From Psychroserpens damuponensis (lineage in GTDB: Bacteria > Bacteroidota > Bacteroidia > Flavobacteriales > Flavobacteriaceae), in the NCBI RefSeq assembly GCF_000826655.1, contig NZ_JXJO01000001.1, positions 124,001 through 188,000 of the forward strand: a stretch of 64,000 bases of DNA. The letters are read 5' to 3'. Numbering within the stretch: position 1 is the stretch's first letter; the number at the start of each line of letters is the position of its first letter. This document shows positions 17,890-25,869 of the stretch, piece after piece. The position numbers and the translations under genes are program-made. The notes under the pieces were generated by a model, which made no database searches, was not told where the DNA came from, and saw only the letters and a program-made list of their open reading frames with translations.

Positions 17890-18645
17890 CTATGATAGCC
17901 AATCCTTAAAATCTTTTACACGCTCTCTTGCGACAATCACATCTTGCTCCTTAAAAGTATTTAATTTAATTTGAAGTCTAGAATTTGTATAACTTACCAT
18001 GTCATTAATTGCATTAATGTTGACATAAAACTTACGGCTTATTCTATAAAACTTATGAGGTTCTAACTCTTCTTCTAATTGTTCTAAAGTTGTGTCAAGT
18101 AAATAGTTCCTGCCTTCTTGTGTAAACGCATAAGTCCCTTTATTTTCGCTATAAAAACATTCTATATCATCAATATTTATGAGTTTCAAATGCTGTCCTA
18201 CTTTTACTGAAAATCGCTTTTTATACTCACGTTCTATTGGGTTTACTAATAATTTCTTTATGTCATCAAAATCTAACGTAACCGATTGTTGTTTAGGGGC
18301 ACGCTCGTTATATTTTTTGACTGCGATTTCTAGATCATCTTCATCAATAGGTTTTAATAAATAGTCAATGCTATTTAATTTAAAGGCTTGTAAAGCGTAT
18401 TCATCGTAAGCTGTTGTAAAAATCACAGCAGATTTGATATCAACAGTTTCAAAAATTTCAAATGACAACCCATCACTCAATTGAATGTCTAAAAAAATCA
18501 AATTTGGATGTTCATTATTTTGAAACCACTCTATAGATTCTTCTACAGAATGTAACATGGTTTCGGCTTCCATATTTAAAGCGGTTAACATACGTTGCAA
18601 TCGTCTTGCTGAAGGTTTTTCGTCTTCAATGATAATAATACTCAT
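17890..18645 (-). CDS. LytTR-family response regulator
   Basis: 251 residues. The receiver domain (1-120) has the acidic pair ED at residues 7-8, phospho-acceptor Asp53 in LIFLDIQLSDG and Lys in YLLKPI. The LytTR DNA-binding domain occupies about 150-251, with YRISRKFYVNINAI as its signature. Partner of the LytS-like kinase encoded four genes upstream in the same operon order (DUF2141, TPR, kinase, 2TM, 2TM, regulator). LytTR proteins bind paired direct repeats; none could be assigned confidently. Confidence 0.93.
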   Translation of the reverse strand: MSIIIIEDEKPSARRLQRMLTALNMEAETMLHSVEESIEWFQNNEHPNLIFLDIQLSDGLSFEIFETVDIKSAVIFTTAYDEYALQAFKLNSIDYLLKPIDEDDLEIAVKKYNERAPKQQSVTLDFDDIKKLLVNPIEREYKKRFSVKVGQHLKLINIDDIECFYSENKGTYAFTQEGRNYLLDTTLEQLEEELEPHKFYRISRKFYVNINAINDMVSYTNSRLQIKLNTFKEQDVIVARERVKDFKDWLS

Positions 18646-18675
18646 GTATTTACTGTATTTATAGTGGGTTAATGA

Positions 18676-18999
18676 TTATTCGTAACGTGTTGTTTCATTA
18701 GAATCTTTATCCATAAACTCTTTTATTTTTTTCTCTTCCCAATGTTTACCAAAAATCATATTAGGTAAAAACACCGATGCACAATGTGCTAATAACCCTA
18801 TTCCCCAAAAAGCAAGTGTTATAAAATTACGCCATTGAAAATAGCTTTCTCCTTCGTCTAAATTTTGAAAATTCACATACACTAAAACTAAGTTAACCAA
18901 GATATAAATTAATGCATGCGTATAAAAACCTTTGATTTGCTTAACTCGTCGTGCTGCGAGTTGGTAACGTTCTTTATGTGCTAATTCTCTTGTTTCCAT
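18676..18999 (-). CDS. 2TM domain protein
   Basis: 107 residues. The whole protein is one 2TM domain: an amphipathic RYQLAARRVKQIKGFYTH helix, first transmembrane helix ALIYILVNLVLVYV, second helix NFITLAFWGIGLLAHCASVF, and the terminal GKHWEEKKIKEFMDKD motif. It overlaps the gene before it by one base (stop/start coupling). Two further copies of this module lie upstream, one fused to the histidine kinase, so this protein probably interacts with the kinase in the membrane (inference). Confidence 0.88.
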   Translation of the reverse strand: METRELAHKERYQLAARRVKQIKGFYTHALIYILVNLVLVYVNFQNLDEGESYFQWRNFITLAFWGIGLLAHCASVFLPNMIFGKHWEEKKIKEFMDKDSNETTRYE

Positions 19000-19337
19000 T
19001 ATTCCCAGTATTTCGTGTCTTTATCCATTATTTCCTTGATTTTCTTTTGTTCCCATTGCTTTCCTAAGAAAAAATCAGATCCAAAAACGCCTAAAAAATG
19101 AAAGAAGATTCCAATTCCCCAGAAAAAGGCTGTAGAGAAGGTACCGAAACTAAAAAATTTAACACCATTACTCGTTATTAAAATGATTAAAAATATATTA
19201 ACAATCACATAAGATGCTAAGTGCCAATAAAATCCCATAATTGCCTTTACCTTTTTTTGAGCTCTTAAATAAGCTTCTTCTTTTTCCCAAGCTTTTTGAG
19301 AATTTCTATTTCCGTAGGGTTCAATATTATTTTCCAT
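18999..19337 (-). CDS. 2TM domain protein
   Basis: 112 residues. It is a paralogue of the neighbouring 107-residue protein: AYLRAQKKVKAIMGFYWHLA, a first helix VIVNIFLIILIT, a second helix TAFFWGIGIFFHFLGVFG, and GKQWEQKKIKEIMDKD. The stop overlaps the next ATG, and it starts 15 nt after the kinase stop codon, so the three are co-transcribed. Confidence 0.88.
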   Translation of the reverse strand: MENNIEPYGNRNSQKAWEKEEAYLRAQKKVKAIMGFYWHLASYVIVNIFLIILITSNGVKFFSFGTFSTAFFWGIGIFFHFLGVFGSDFFLGKQWEQKKIKEIMDKDTKYWE

Positions 19338-19352
19338 GATATTTTATTTTTT

Positions 19353-20702
19353 TTAATTCCAACGTTGTTCTTCCTCTTCACGCATAAATTTTTCAATTTT
19401 TCGTTTTTCCCATCCGTTACCTAATACTCCATCATTAACATATACTTTGTAAGCCTGAAATGCTAATCCCATTCCCCAACCTAGCATTGGAAACCAAAAC
19501 CATTGGATAGTAAAAGGTGTGTAGCGATACCAGATAAAAAATAAGAAAGGAATAACTAGACAGTAAGAAATTAAACTATAATAAAATTCTTTCATAGCTT
19601 CTACACGTTTACGTGCTCTAACATATCTATCGTCATATTGTGATTTTGGTTGTGCTGTTTTCATGATTGATACTTGTTTTGTAAGCATTGGTATTGCGAC
19701 TGCAAAACTAGTTGCTTGTTGATTGATTGATACTGTTTTATTTGATAATAACTGATAGCGTTGCTTGATATTTTCTAATCCAACTCCACTACTCTTTTTT
19801 ACAATTTGTTTAGGTTGAAGGTTATTTTCTACAACGAGCATACCATTACGTTCATAAATTTTAATATGTAAAGGTTTGCTACTTGTTACCATATTATGCT
19901 TTACTGCATTCTCTAGTAATAATTGTAAGGATAACGGTACAACTTTACTCTCTGGGTTTGATGCTTGCTCTGGAATTTCAAAAATGATACTATCTTCAAA
20001 ACGCATTTTTAAGAGAGACATGTATGTTTTTGCAAATCTTAACTCTTCGTCTACTGTAATGAGATCCTTATTTTTTTGTTCTAAAACATAGCGGTACACT
20101 TTAGATAAGGACGTTGTAAACTTTTGAGCATTTTTAGGGTTTTCTTCAATTAAACTTGTCAATACATTTAAACTATTGAATAAAAAGTGTGGATCTAACT
20201 GATTTTTTAAAGCGTCAAATTTCGCACTTGCTGTACCTGCAATTACCTTTTGTTCTTTTATTTTATTTTTTTGATATCGATTATAGAAAAATACAATGTG
20301 AAAAATAGAAACTATTGTTAATGTGATCCATAATCCAAATGAGTAGTTTGCATTCCAGGTTTCGTTTTCTATAAAATTTTCAAAAGTATTTTTGTGTAAA
20401 AGCAACGATGTCACTAATCTCAAAAAGAACAAACCAATTAAAGTGATAATGGTAGAACCTAAAATCCCTATAAGAATGCGTTTAATGGTATCTCCTTTTT
20501 TCCAGCTTAAACGCTCCATGTAATCAAAGAAAGCCATGTTAGAATATCCAAGTACAAAAGCATATAATTGATAAAACCCAAAATCAATTAAAAAGTCATT
20601 AACTGTGCTATAGTCAAATCCTCCCGAGATTAGATTACCTACAAGCCAAACTGCGGTACCTATAATTAAGGTTAAAATGATATTTTTAATTGATTTTGAC
20701 AT
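19353..20702 (-). CDS. LytS-type sensor histidine kinase fused to a 2TM domain
   Basis: 449 residues. Four transmembrane helices lie at about 8-27, 36-58, 73-102 and 121-140. The His_kinase domain has the phospho-acceptor His172 in LDPHFLFNSLN. The ATPase domain shows LLLENAVKHN (261-270) and the G box SSGVGLENIKQRY (304-316). From about residue 357 to the end it carries a complete 2TM module (RYVRARKRVEAMKEFYYSL, WFPMLGWGMGLAFQAYKV, GNGWEKRKIEKFM), the same domain as the two free-standing proteins that follow. The kinase signals to the LytTR regulator; the stimulus is unknown. No extracytoplasmic sensor domain of notable size is present. Confidence 0.92.
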   Translation of the reverse strand: MSKSIKNIILTLIIGTAVWLVGNLISGGFDYSTVNDFLIDFGFYQLYAFVLGYSNMAFFDYMERLSWKKGDTIKRILIGILGSTIITLIGLFFLRLVTSLLLHKNTFENFIENETWNANYSFGLWITLTIVSIFHIVFFYNRYQKNKIKEQKVIAGTASAKFDALKNQLDPHFLFNSLNVLTSLIEENPKNAQKFTTSLSKVYRYVLEQKNKDLITVDEELRFAKTYMSLLKMRFEDSIIFEIPEQASNPESKVVPLSLQLLLENAVKHNMVTSSKPLHIKIYERNGMLVVENNLQPKQIVKKSSGVGLENIKQRYQLLSNKTVSINQQATSFAVAIPMLTKQVSIMKTAQPKSQYDDRYVRARKRVEAMKEFYYSLISYCLVIPFLFFIWYRYTPFTIQWFWFPMLGWGMGLAFQAYKVYVNDGVLGNGWEKRKIEKFMREEEEQRWN

Positions 20703-20708
20703 ATTGTA

Positions 20709-21332
20709 TTACTCTTTACACGATTTAGCCACTTGTTGTGCACGCTCTATTCCCCAATTTGGGTGCAACTCGCTTTCTGGTTTAAAGGTAGCAAAAAGTT
20801 CAATTGATTTTTCAATCTCATCGCAATACGGCTTGGTATCCTTGCCAAAATATCTTGCGCTTCCCATGGCCCAATCTGCTTTATTAAATGCTACTCTTGG
20901 ATTTTCTGGTGCTAGGCTATAAGCTTTATTATAAAGCTCTGTTATTTTTCCTGCGTATTTCATACCGTAAACTGCTCCATCATAAGCAACCCAATTAGTT
21001 AGTACGTGGGCTTGCATGACAATAATTTCGGGATTATTCTCACTAATTGCCATAGCAGTATCTAAATGCTCTTGAGCTTTATCTAATTGCGCTTTTAAAA
21101 CACTCTCATCTTTCTCATTCCAACTTTTTAAGCTATTAATTTGAGCTATGTAATAATGAGGAAGCCATTCATTGGTTTCTGCATTAGATATGCGTTCAAA
21201 CATATTTTCGGCGTCGTCGGTTTTATTGTCTTGCCATAATGCGAATGCTTTTTTCATTCCTTTTTCATAATTGGTTTGAGCAGATGTAAAACCTGAAACC
21301 ATGATTAATGTGATTAGTATTAATTTCTTCAT
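20709..21332 (-). CDS. Exported TPR-like protein
   Basis: 207 residues. MKKLILITLIMVSGFTSAQ is a signal peptide ending in AQ. The mature protein is helical with TPR-like spacing (MKKAFALWQDNKTDDAENMF, NKAYSLAPENPRVAFNKADW) and only a few repeats. It lies between the DUF2141 gene (4 nt before) and the kinase (6 nt after), so it belongs to the LytS/LytTR operon and may be a periplasmic partner or client of that system. Confidence 0.85.
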   Translation of the reverse strand: MKKLILITLIMVSGFTSAQTNYEKGMKKAFALWQDNKTDDAENMFERISNAETNEWLPHYYIAQINSLKSWNEKDESVLKAQLDKAQEHLDTAMAISENNPEIIVMQAHVLTNWVAYDGAVYGMKYAGKITELYNKAYSLAPENPRVAFNKADWAMGSARYFGKDTKPYCDEIEKSIELFATFKPESELHPNWGIERAQQVAKSCKE

Positions 21333-21336
21333 AATA

Positions 21337-21759
21337 TTATAGTGTTATAGTTTGTGTTATTGATTTATCTTTTACTTCAAATTTTGCATCTTCCCATTTT
21401 GGTGGTCCCATAAACCCTGTAGCATTATTTGAGCATCCATAGTCTTCTTTTGGTATGCCTAAAAAATTACTATCCATTTTATTATTCTCATTTTCGTCGT
21501 GAAACATTGAAATTGCATAAACCCCTTCTGGAATATTTTTAAAGGTTACTTCACAACTATTATTAGTAATTTTTGTTTTTACAGACTGTAATCCTGTATT
21601 TAAAAATGAACTTTGGGAGTCATAAACTGCCACATACACGTTTCCTTTATTACTCTCAAGATTATTAATTCTAACCGTAATATCCTGACCTGATGTTGCT
21701 TGAGCATTTAGAAATTGACTAAATAAAAAGCAAATAAAAAATTTAACTATGGTGTTCAT
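21337..21759 (-). CDS. DUF2141 exported protein
   Basis: 140 residues. Signal peptide MNTIVKFFICFLFSQFLNAQ, then the DUF2141 domain: ITVRINNLESNKGNVYVAVY, the loop PEGVYAISMFHDENENNKMD and GIPKEDYGCSNNATGFMGPP. The Asp/Asn-rich HDENENNKMDSN stretch looks like a cation-binding loop, but this is not proven for the family. It is the first gene of the operon; a CTGAAA-TTG-TTTCAG inverted repeat lies 17 nt upstream of its start. Confidence 0.87.
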   Translation of the reverse strand: MNTIVKFFICFLFSQFLNAQATSGQDITVRINNLESNKGNVYVAVYDSQSSFLNTGLQSVKTKITNNSCEVTFKNIPEGVYAISMFHDENENNKMDSNFLGIPKEDYGCSNNATGFMGPPKWEDAKFEVKDKSITQTITL

Positions 21760-21775
21760 ATTGTTTTGTTTTAAA

Positions 21776-21790
21776 CTGAAATTGTTTCAG
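21776..21790. promoter_or_regulatory. Short inverted repeat in front of the DUF2141 operon
   Basis: CTGAAA-TTG-TTTCAG is a perfect 6-3-6 repeat beginning 17 nt upstream of the DUF2141 start codon, so it lies in the leader or near the start of transcription. It could be an operator or a leader hairpin. Confidence 0.3.
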
Positions 21791-21955
21791 CCTGATTGAT
21801 ACGTCAAATATCTAACAGAAGTCTGTATTTTAAAAAAGAGAACAACCGAACTGTAATTTATTTGTGACGAATTGTAAAATATTTAACGTTTTGAGTAACA
21901 TAAGCTACTAAACCACTACTAACCAAATATCTATTCTAATCAAAAAATCAAAACA

Positions 21956-23752
21956 ATGAAAAAACTAGCTTTACTCACTTTGGGTTTTCTAATTACCTTT
22001 TCTATTAGTGCGCAAGACAAACGGCTTAAAAATATTGACAAAGAATTAAATAAAATTCTAGAAGAAACTAAAGCTGCAGGATTTGCTGTTGCCGTTGTAG
22101 AAGGAGACAAAATCATTTACTCAAAAGGGTTTGGATTTAGAGATTATGAAAATAAAATCCCTGTAGATGCCAATACGCTTTTTGCTATTGGGTCTTCAAC
22201 CAAAGCGTTTACCTCATCACTTTTAGGTTTATTAAGAGACGAAGAAAAATTAACTTTTGATGATAACCCAAGACAGCATATACCAGAATTAGAGTTCTAT
22301 AATGATAATTTAAATAACAATATCATTATTAAAGATTTAATGAGACATAGCACAGGAATACCACGACATGACGGTTCTTGGTACTATTTTCCTTCACATG
22401 ATAAGGATAGTTTGTTAATGCGTTTAAAACATCAAGAACCATTTACAGGTATTAGACAACAATGGTATTATAATAATTTTGGATTTTTAGCCCAAGGTGT
22501 TATTACAGAACGTATTACTGGTAAAAGTTGGGAGAACAACCTTAAAGAACATTTCTTTGAACCTCTAGAAATGTCTAGGACTAATGCAACTATTGCCGAA
22601 ATGAAAACGGCTAGCAATGCTTCTTTTGGTTATGAAGTTAAAAATAATCTCATTAAAAAAATGGATTATTACGATATTGCAGGTATGTCGCCTGCTGGCA
22701 GTATTAACAGTAGTGTTAATGATATGGGCAAATGGCTAATTGCCTGGCTTAATGATGGAAAATATAAAGAGAAAGACATCATTCCTTCAAATTATTTAAA
22801 TGAAGCTATTAGCTCTCAAATGGTTGTATCAAGCAATACACCAGATGATAAATTTCCAAATATTCATTTTGGAAACTATGGTTATGGTTGGTTTTTACAA
22901 TCTTATAAAGGACATTACAGAGTTGATCATGGTGGTAATATTGATGGGTTTTCGGCAAATGTCGCTTTTTTCCCTACAGATAACATAGGGATTGTTGTTT
23001 TAGCCAATCAAAACGGCTCACCTATTCCTTCATTAGTGAGAAATACAATTGCAGATCGAATGATTGACGAAGCGCAAACAGATTGGCTTGGACGCTATAT
23101 TGAAAACAAAGCGAAAGGCAAAAAAGCCCAAGAGGATGCTCAAGAAAACTCTGAAACATCTTTTGTAAAAAACACAAAACCATCACATATTAATGTAGAT
23201 TACACAGGCTCATATTATAATGAAGGTTACGGTAAATTTGATATTTATGCCGAAAATGACTCGTTATTTTCTAAACTAAATGGTAACAAAATATACCTTA
23301 ATCATTACCATTATGACGTCTTTGAAATGATTGATGTTTCTGAAGGGAAAGTTGATACCACGCAATATGGCAAATCAATAAAAATGACATTCCTAACTAA
23401 TGAAACCGGTGACATTTCCGAAGGAAAAATAAAAATAGAACCTACTGTAGATGCTATTAGTTTTAAGCGTACTCCAAATACGATTGATGTCGATGCAAAA
23501 ACATTAGAAATGTATACTGGAACCTATGATATTTCTGGAACCGAAATAAAAGCATATATCAAAAATGATGTGCTCTTTTTATTTGTAAAAGGGCAACCAG
23601 AATATGAGCAAATTGCAACTTCAAAACATAAATTCTCGTTTAAAACTTTAGAAGGATTTAAAGTTGAATTTTTAGAGTCTGAAGATGGGACAATTCATGC
23701 CATAAAAATGTTTCAACCCAATGGTACTTTTGTAGCAAATCGCAAAAAATAA
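21956..23752 (+). CDS. Class C beta-lactamase-like serine hydrolase with C-terminal extension
   Basis: 598 residues with signal peptide MKKLALLTLGFLITFSISAQ. The beta-lactamase/transpeptidase-like domain (about 25-370) has the nucleophile motif SSTK in AIGSSTKAFTSS, the second motif YNN in WYYNNFGFLAQG, and HGG in VDHGGNIDG as the third. Residues from about 410 form a beta-rich C-terminal region with two similar segments (YTGSYYNEGYGKFDIYAEND and YTGTYDISGTEIKAYIKND), as in DUF3471-type tails. Members include D-aminopeptidases, esterases and penicillin-binding-like proteins; lactamase activity should not be assumed. It has its own strong terminator. Confidence 0.9.
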   Translation: MKKLALLTLGFLITFSISAQDKRLKNIDKELNKILEETKAAGFAVAVVEGDKIIYSKGFGFRDYENKIPVDANTLFAIGSSTKAFTSSLLGLLRDEEKLTFDDNPRQHIPELEFYNDNLNNNIIIKDLMRHSTGIPRHDGSWYYFPSHDKDSLLMRLKHQEPFTGIRQQWYYNNFGFLAQGVITERITGKSWENNLKEHFFEPLEMSRTNATIAEMKTASNASFGYEVKNNLIKKMDYYDIAGMSPAGSINSSVNDMGKWLIAWLNDGKYKEKDIIPSNYLNEAISSQMVVSSNTPDDKFPNIHFGNYGYGWFLQSYKGHYRVDHGGNIDGFSANVAFFPTDNIGIVVLANQNGSPIPSLVRNTIADRMIDEAQTDWLGRYIENKAKGKKAQEDAQENSETSFVKNTKPSHINVDYTGSYYNEGYGKFDIYAENDSLFSKLNGNKIYLNHYHYDVFEMIDVSEGKVDTTQYGKSIKMTFLTNETGDISEGKIKIEPTVDAISFKRTPNTIDVDAKTLEMYTGTYDISGTEIKAYIKNDVLFLFVKGQPEYEQIATSKHKFSFKTLEGFKVEFLESEDGTIHAIKMFQPNGTFVANRKK

Positions 23753-23771
23753 ACGTTTAACAAAATGCAAT

Positions 23772-23800
23772 AAACACCCAGTAAAATGGGTGTTTTTTTT
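23772..23800 (+). terminator. Intrinsic terminator after the serine hydrolase
   Basis: AAACACCCA (23772-23780) pairs with TGGGTGTTT (23787-23795) around GTAAAA and continues into eight T. Confidence 0.92.
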
Positions 23801-23852
23801 ATTAAACTATAATAAACGACCATCATTGATCGTTGTATTTAAAATCAATAGA

Positions 23853-24233
23853 ATGAAAAAATTTCTAATAATCACACTGTCTTTTTTCGCATTTATTTCA
23901 CTTATGTATTTAGGTTTAAATCTCTTCGGAAAAATGATTTATAACAAACAATCGTGCGAACGATTTAACATTGATAATATCGAATTAAGAACTGGTGTTA
24001 ATATTCCTGAAGTTACTACGACCTATTGTCAATGTAAAGACAATAAAAAGGTGTCAAAATTTATAATTAACACTGATAAAGTAGATCTTGATAATTATGT
24101 TTCAAGAAATGACTTTACACAAATTGATGATTTATATATTAAAGAGAATGATACCAAAAACTCAACTTATAAGGTGGTTTGTAATAAAAAAACGGCTGAG
24201 TTGATTGTTAATATAACATATAAAACTAATTAA
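23853..24233 (+). CDS. Small membrane-anchored unknown protein
   Basis: 126 residues from the ATG at 23853. A GTG 63 nt upstream is in frame, but it lies inside the preceding terminator, so it is rejected. The N-terminus MKKFLIITLSFFAFISLMYLGL is a signal anchor or uncleaved signal peptide. The rest is beta-rich with four cysteines (SCERF, YCQCKDNKK, VCNKKT), possibly two disulfides in the periplasm. No family recognised. A terminator follows. Confidence 0.75.
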   Translation: MKKFLIITLSFFAFISLMYLGLNLFGKMIYNKQSCERFNIDNIELRTGVNIPEVTTTYCQCKDNKKVSKFIINTDKVDLDNYVSRNDFTQIDDLYIKENDTKNSTYKVVCNKKTAELIVNITYKTN

Positions 24234-24252
24234 CCTCTTGAGTTTAAAACCT

Positions 24253-24285
24253 AAAAAAGCACCAATTAAATTGGTGCTTTTTTTA
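24253..24285. terminator. Bidirectional intrinsic terminator
   Basis: AAAAAGCACCAATT (24254-24267) pairs with AATTGGTGCTTTTT (24269-24282), with A runs on the left and T runs on the right. It separates the convergent small membrane protein and peptidyl-prolyl isomerase genes. Confidence 0.92.
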
Positions 24286-24349
24286 TTTTTTTAGTTTAAG
24301 CGATAGTCACAAAATTAACTTCGTTACCTCGTTAATTATAGCATCCTGC

Positions 24350-25288
24350 TTATTTTACATCCATTAACTCTACATCAAATACTAATGTAGCATCTGGTGG
24401 AATTACACCTCCTGCTCCAGCAGAACCGTAACCTAAATCACTAGGTATAACTAAACGTGCTTTATCACCTACGTTTAATAAACAAATGCCTTCATCCCAA
24501 CCTGCAATTACTTGACCAACACCAACTTGAAAATCTAAAGGTGCATTTCTTTTGTATGATGAGTCAAATACAGTTCCATCGGCTAATTGACCTTTGTAAT
24601 GCACAGATACCATATTTCCTTTTTCGGCAGATTTACCTGTTCCTTTTTGGATAATTTGGTAACGTAATCCACTTTCGGTTTCATCAAAACCAGCAGCTAA
24701 TTTATCTAATTCTGCTTTTGCAGCTTCTCGTTCTGCAGCAATTCTTTGTTCTCTAGAACCTTCAAATGTTCTAAATGCTTCTACAGCATTAAAGTTTTCT
24801 GCTTCTGTTCCTACTCTAATAATTTCTATAGTATTAATAGCATCATCTTGAGCGATAGCGTCAACAACATCTTGTCCTTCTATCACATTTCCGAAGACTG
24901 TATGCTTATTATCTAACCAATCTGTAGCAATATGAGTGATAAAAAATTGACTACCATTAGTTCCTGGTCCAGCATTTGCCATAGACAAAATTCCTGGCTT
25001 ATCGTGTTTTAAATCTGGATGAAACTCATCATCAAATTTATATCCAGGATTCCCTGTTCCTGTACCTTGAGGGCAACCTCCTTGGATCATAAAATCTGGT
25101 ATAACTCTGTGAAATTTTAACCCGTCATAGTAAGGAGTTCCTTGAGGCTTCACTTCGTTTTCTAGATTTCCTTCAGCTAAAGCTACGAAATTACCTACTG
25201 TTCCTGGTGTTTTCTGAAATTCTAAAGCGATTAAGATTTCGCCTTTTGTTGTATTAAATTTTGCGTATAAACCGTCTTGCATTGTCAT
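24350..25288 (-). CDS. Cyclophilin-FKBP fusion peptidyl-prolyl isomerase
   Basis: 312 residues. Residues about 7-160 are a cyclophilin domain with [33 protein letters not shown] and the [14 protein letters not shown] strand, so the active-site residues are kept. After a Glu/Ala-rich helical linker (about 165-205), residues about 210-312 are an FKBP domain ([52 protein letters not shown]). Both halves catalyse cis-trans isomerisation of X-Pro bonds. No signal peptide is seen, so it acts in the cytoplasm. The ATG six bases further in (MQDGLYAKF) is an equally good start. Confidence 0.93.
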   Translation of the reverse strand: MTMQDGLYAKFNTTKGEILIALEFQKTPGTVGNFVALAEGNLENEVKPQGTPYYDGLKFHRVIPDFMIQGGCPQGTGTGNPGYKFDDEFHPDLKHDKPGILSMANAGPGTNGSQFFITHIATDWLDNKHTVFGNVIEGQDVVDAIAQDDAINTIEIIRVGTEAENFNAVEAFRTFEGSREQRIAAEREAAKAELDKLAAGFDETESGLRYQIIQKGTGKSAEKGNMVSVHYKGQLADGTVFDSSYKRNAPLDFQVGVGQVIAGWDEGICLLNVGDKARLVIPSDLGYGSAGAGGVIPPDATLVFDVELMDVK

Positions 25289-25370
25289 GATTTTTAATGA
25301 AATGCAAAGATAAGAAACTAAGTTAAAAGTTATGAGCTATGCGATATAAGTTTTTTAGAGTGAATTTTCT

Positions 25371-25378
25371 TAATTTTG
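25371..25378 (+). promoter_or_regulatory. Bacteroidota -7 promoter element
   Basis: TAATTTTG fits TAnnTTTG and ends 19 nt before the ATG at 25398. The -33 region shows only a T-rich stretch (TTTTTTAG). Confidence 0.5.
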
Positions 25379-25397
25379 AAAAAAATAAAATTGACCT

Positions 25398-25814
25398 ATG
25401 GGAATTTTTGGAAGCTTTGGTAAAAAGGAAAAAAAAGTAGATGATAATTATATTGAATCTATTTTAAATCATAGTAAGGATGAGCCTTTAGGTGTATCTG
25501 ATCAACATGTAATTTATGCAGGTTATAATGAACTAGGTGGTTATTATTATTTTCAAACCTATATCATTGGTCCCTTAAAACTAAAAACCAAAACTGGAGC
25601 TACTTTGATGATTGAAGGAAACAATTATACATATGATTTAAAATCTGACATGGAAGAAATAGAATCAGATCAAATTAATGATGTTATAAAAGGTTATGTG
25701 ACTCGAATTGATTTTGAAATTGAGAAAAAAGCCGTAGAAAGTATTAAGCGTTCTACAGTAAAACAATTAGTGCTTACTATTAAGAAACATAAAATTGTGT
25801 TTAACAAAATTTAG
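25398..25814 (+). CDS. Unknown small cytosolic protein
   Basis: 138 residues, not recognised. The N-terminal MGIFGSFGKKEKKVDDNY is basic and lacks a signal peptide. The central part alternates hydrophobic and polar residues (GGYYYFQTYIIGPLKLKTKT) as in a beta sheet, and ends with a basic segment (STVKQLVLTIKKHKIVFN). A single-gene unit with its own promoter-like element and a hairpin after it. Confidence 0.75.
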   Translation: MGIFGSFGKKEKKVDDNYIESILNHSKDEPLGVSDQHVIYAGYNELGGYYYFQTYIIGPLKLKTKTGATLMIEGNNYTYDLKSDMEEIESDQINDVIKGYVTRIDFEIEKKAVESIKRSTVKQLVLTIKKHKIVFNKI

Positions 25815-25816
25815 TA

Positions 25817-25861
25817 AGTGTAAAGTGAAGTATGCTAAAGTGCATATTTTCACTTTACACT
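25817..25861. terminator. Long hairpin between convergent genes
   Basis: AGTGTAAAGTGAA (25817-25829) pairs perfectly with TTCACTTTACACT (25849-25861). No clear T run follows, so it is an atypical terminator or an RNA 3'-end structure shared by the unknown gene and recQ. Confidence 0.65.
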
Positions 25862-25869
25862 ATAATACT

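Noticed and set aside
23790-23852. GTG start for the small membrane protein
   Set aside because: The GTG lies within the preceding intrinsic terminator, and the ATG at 23853 begins a natural signal anchor.
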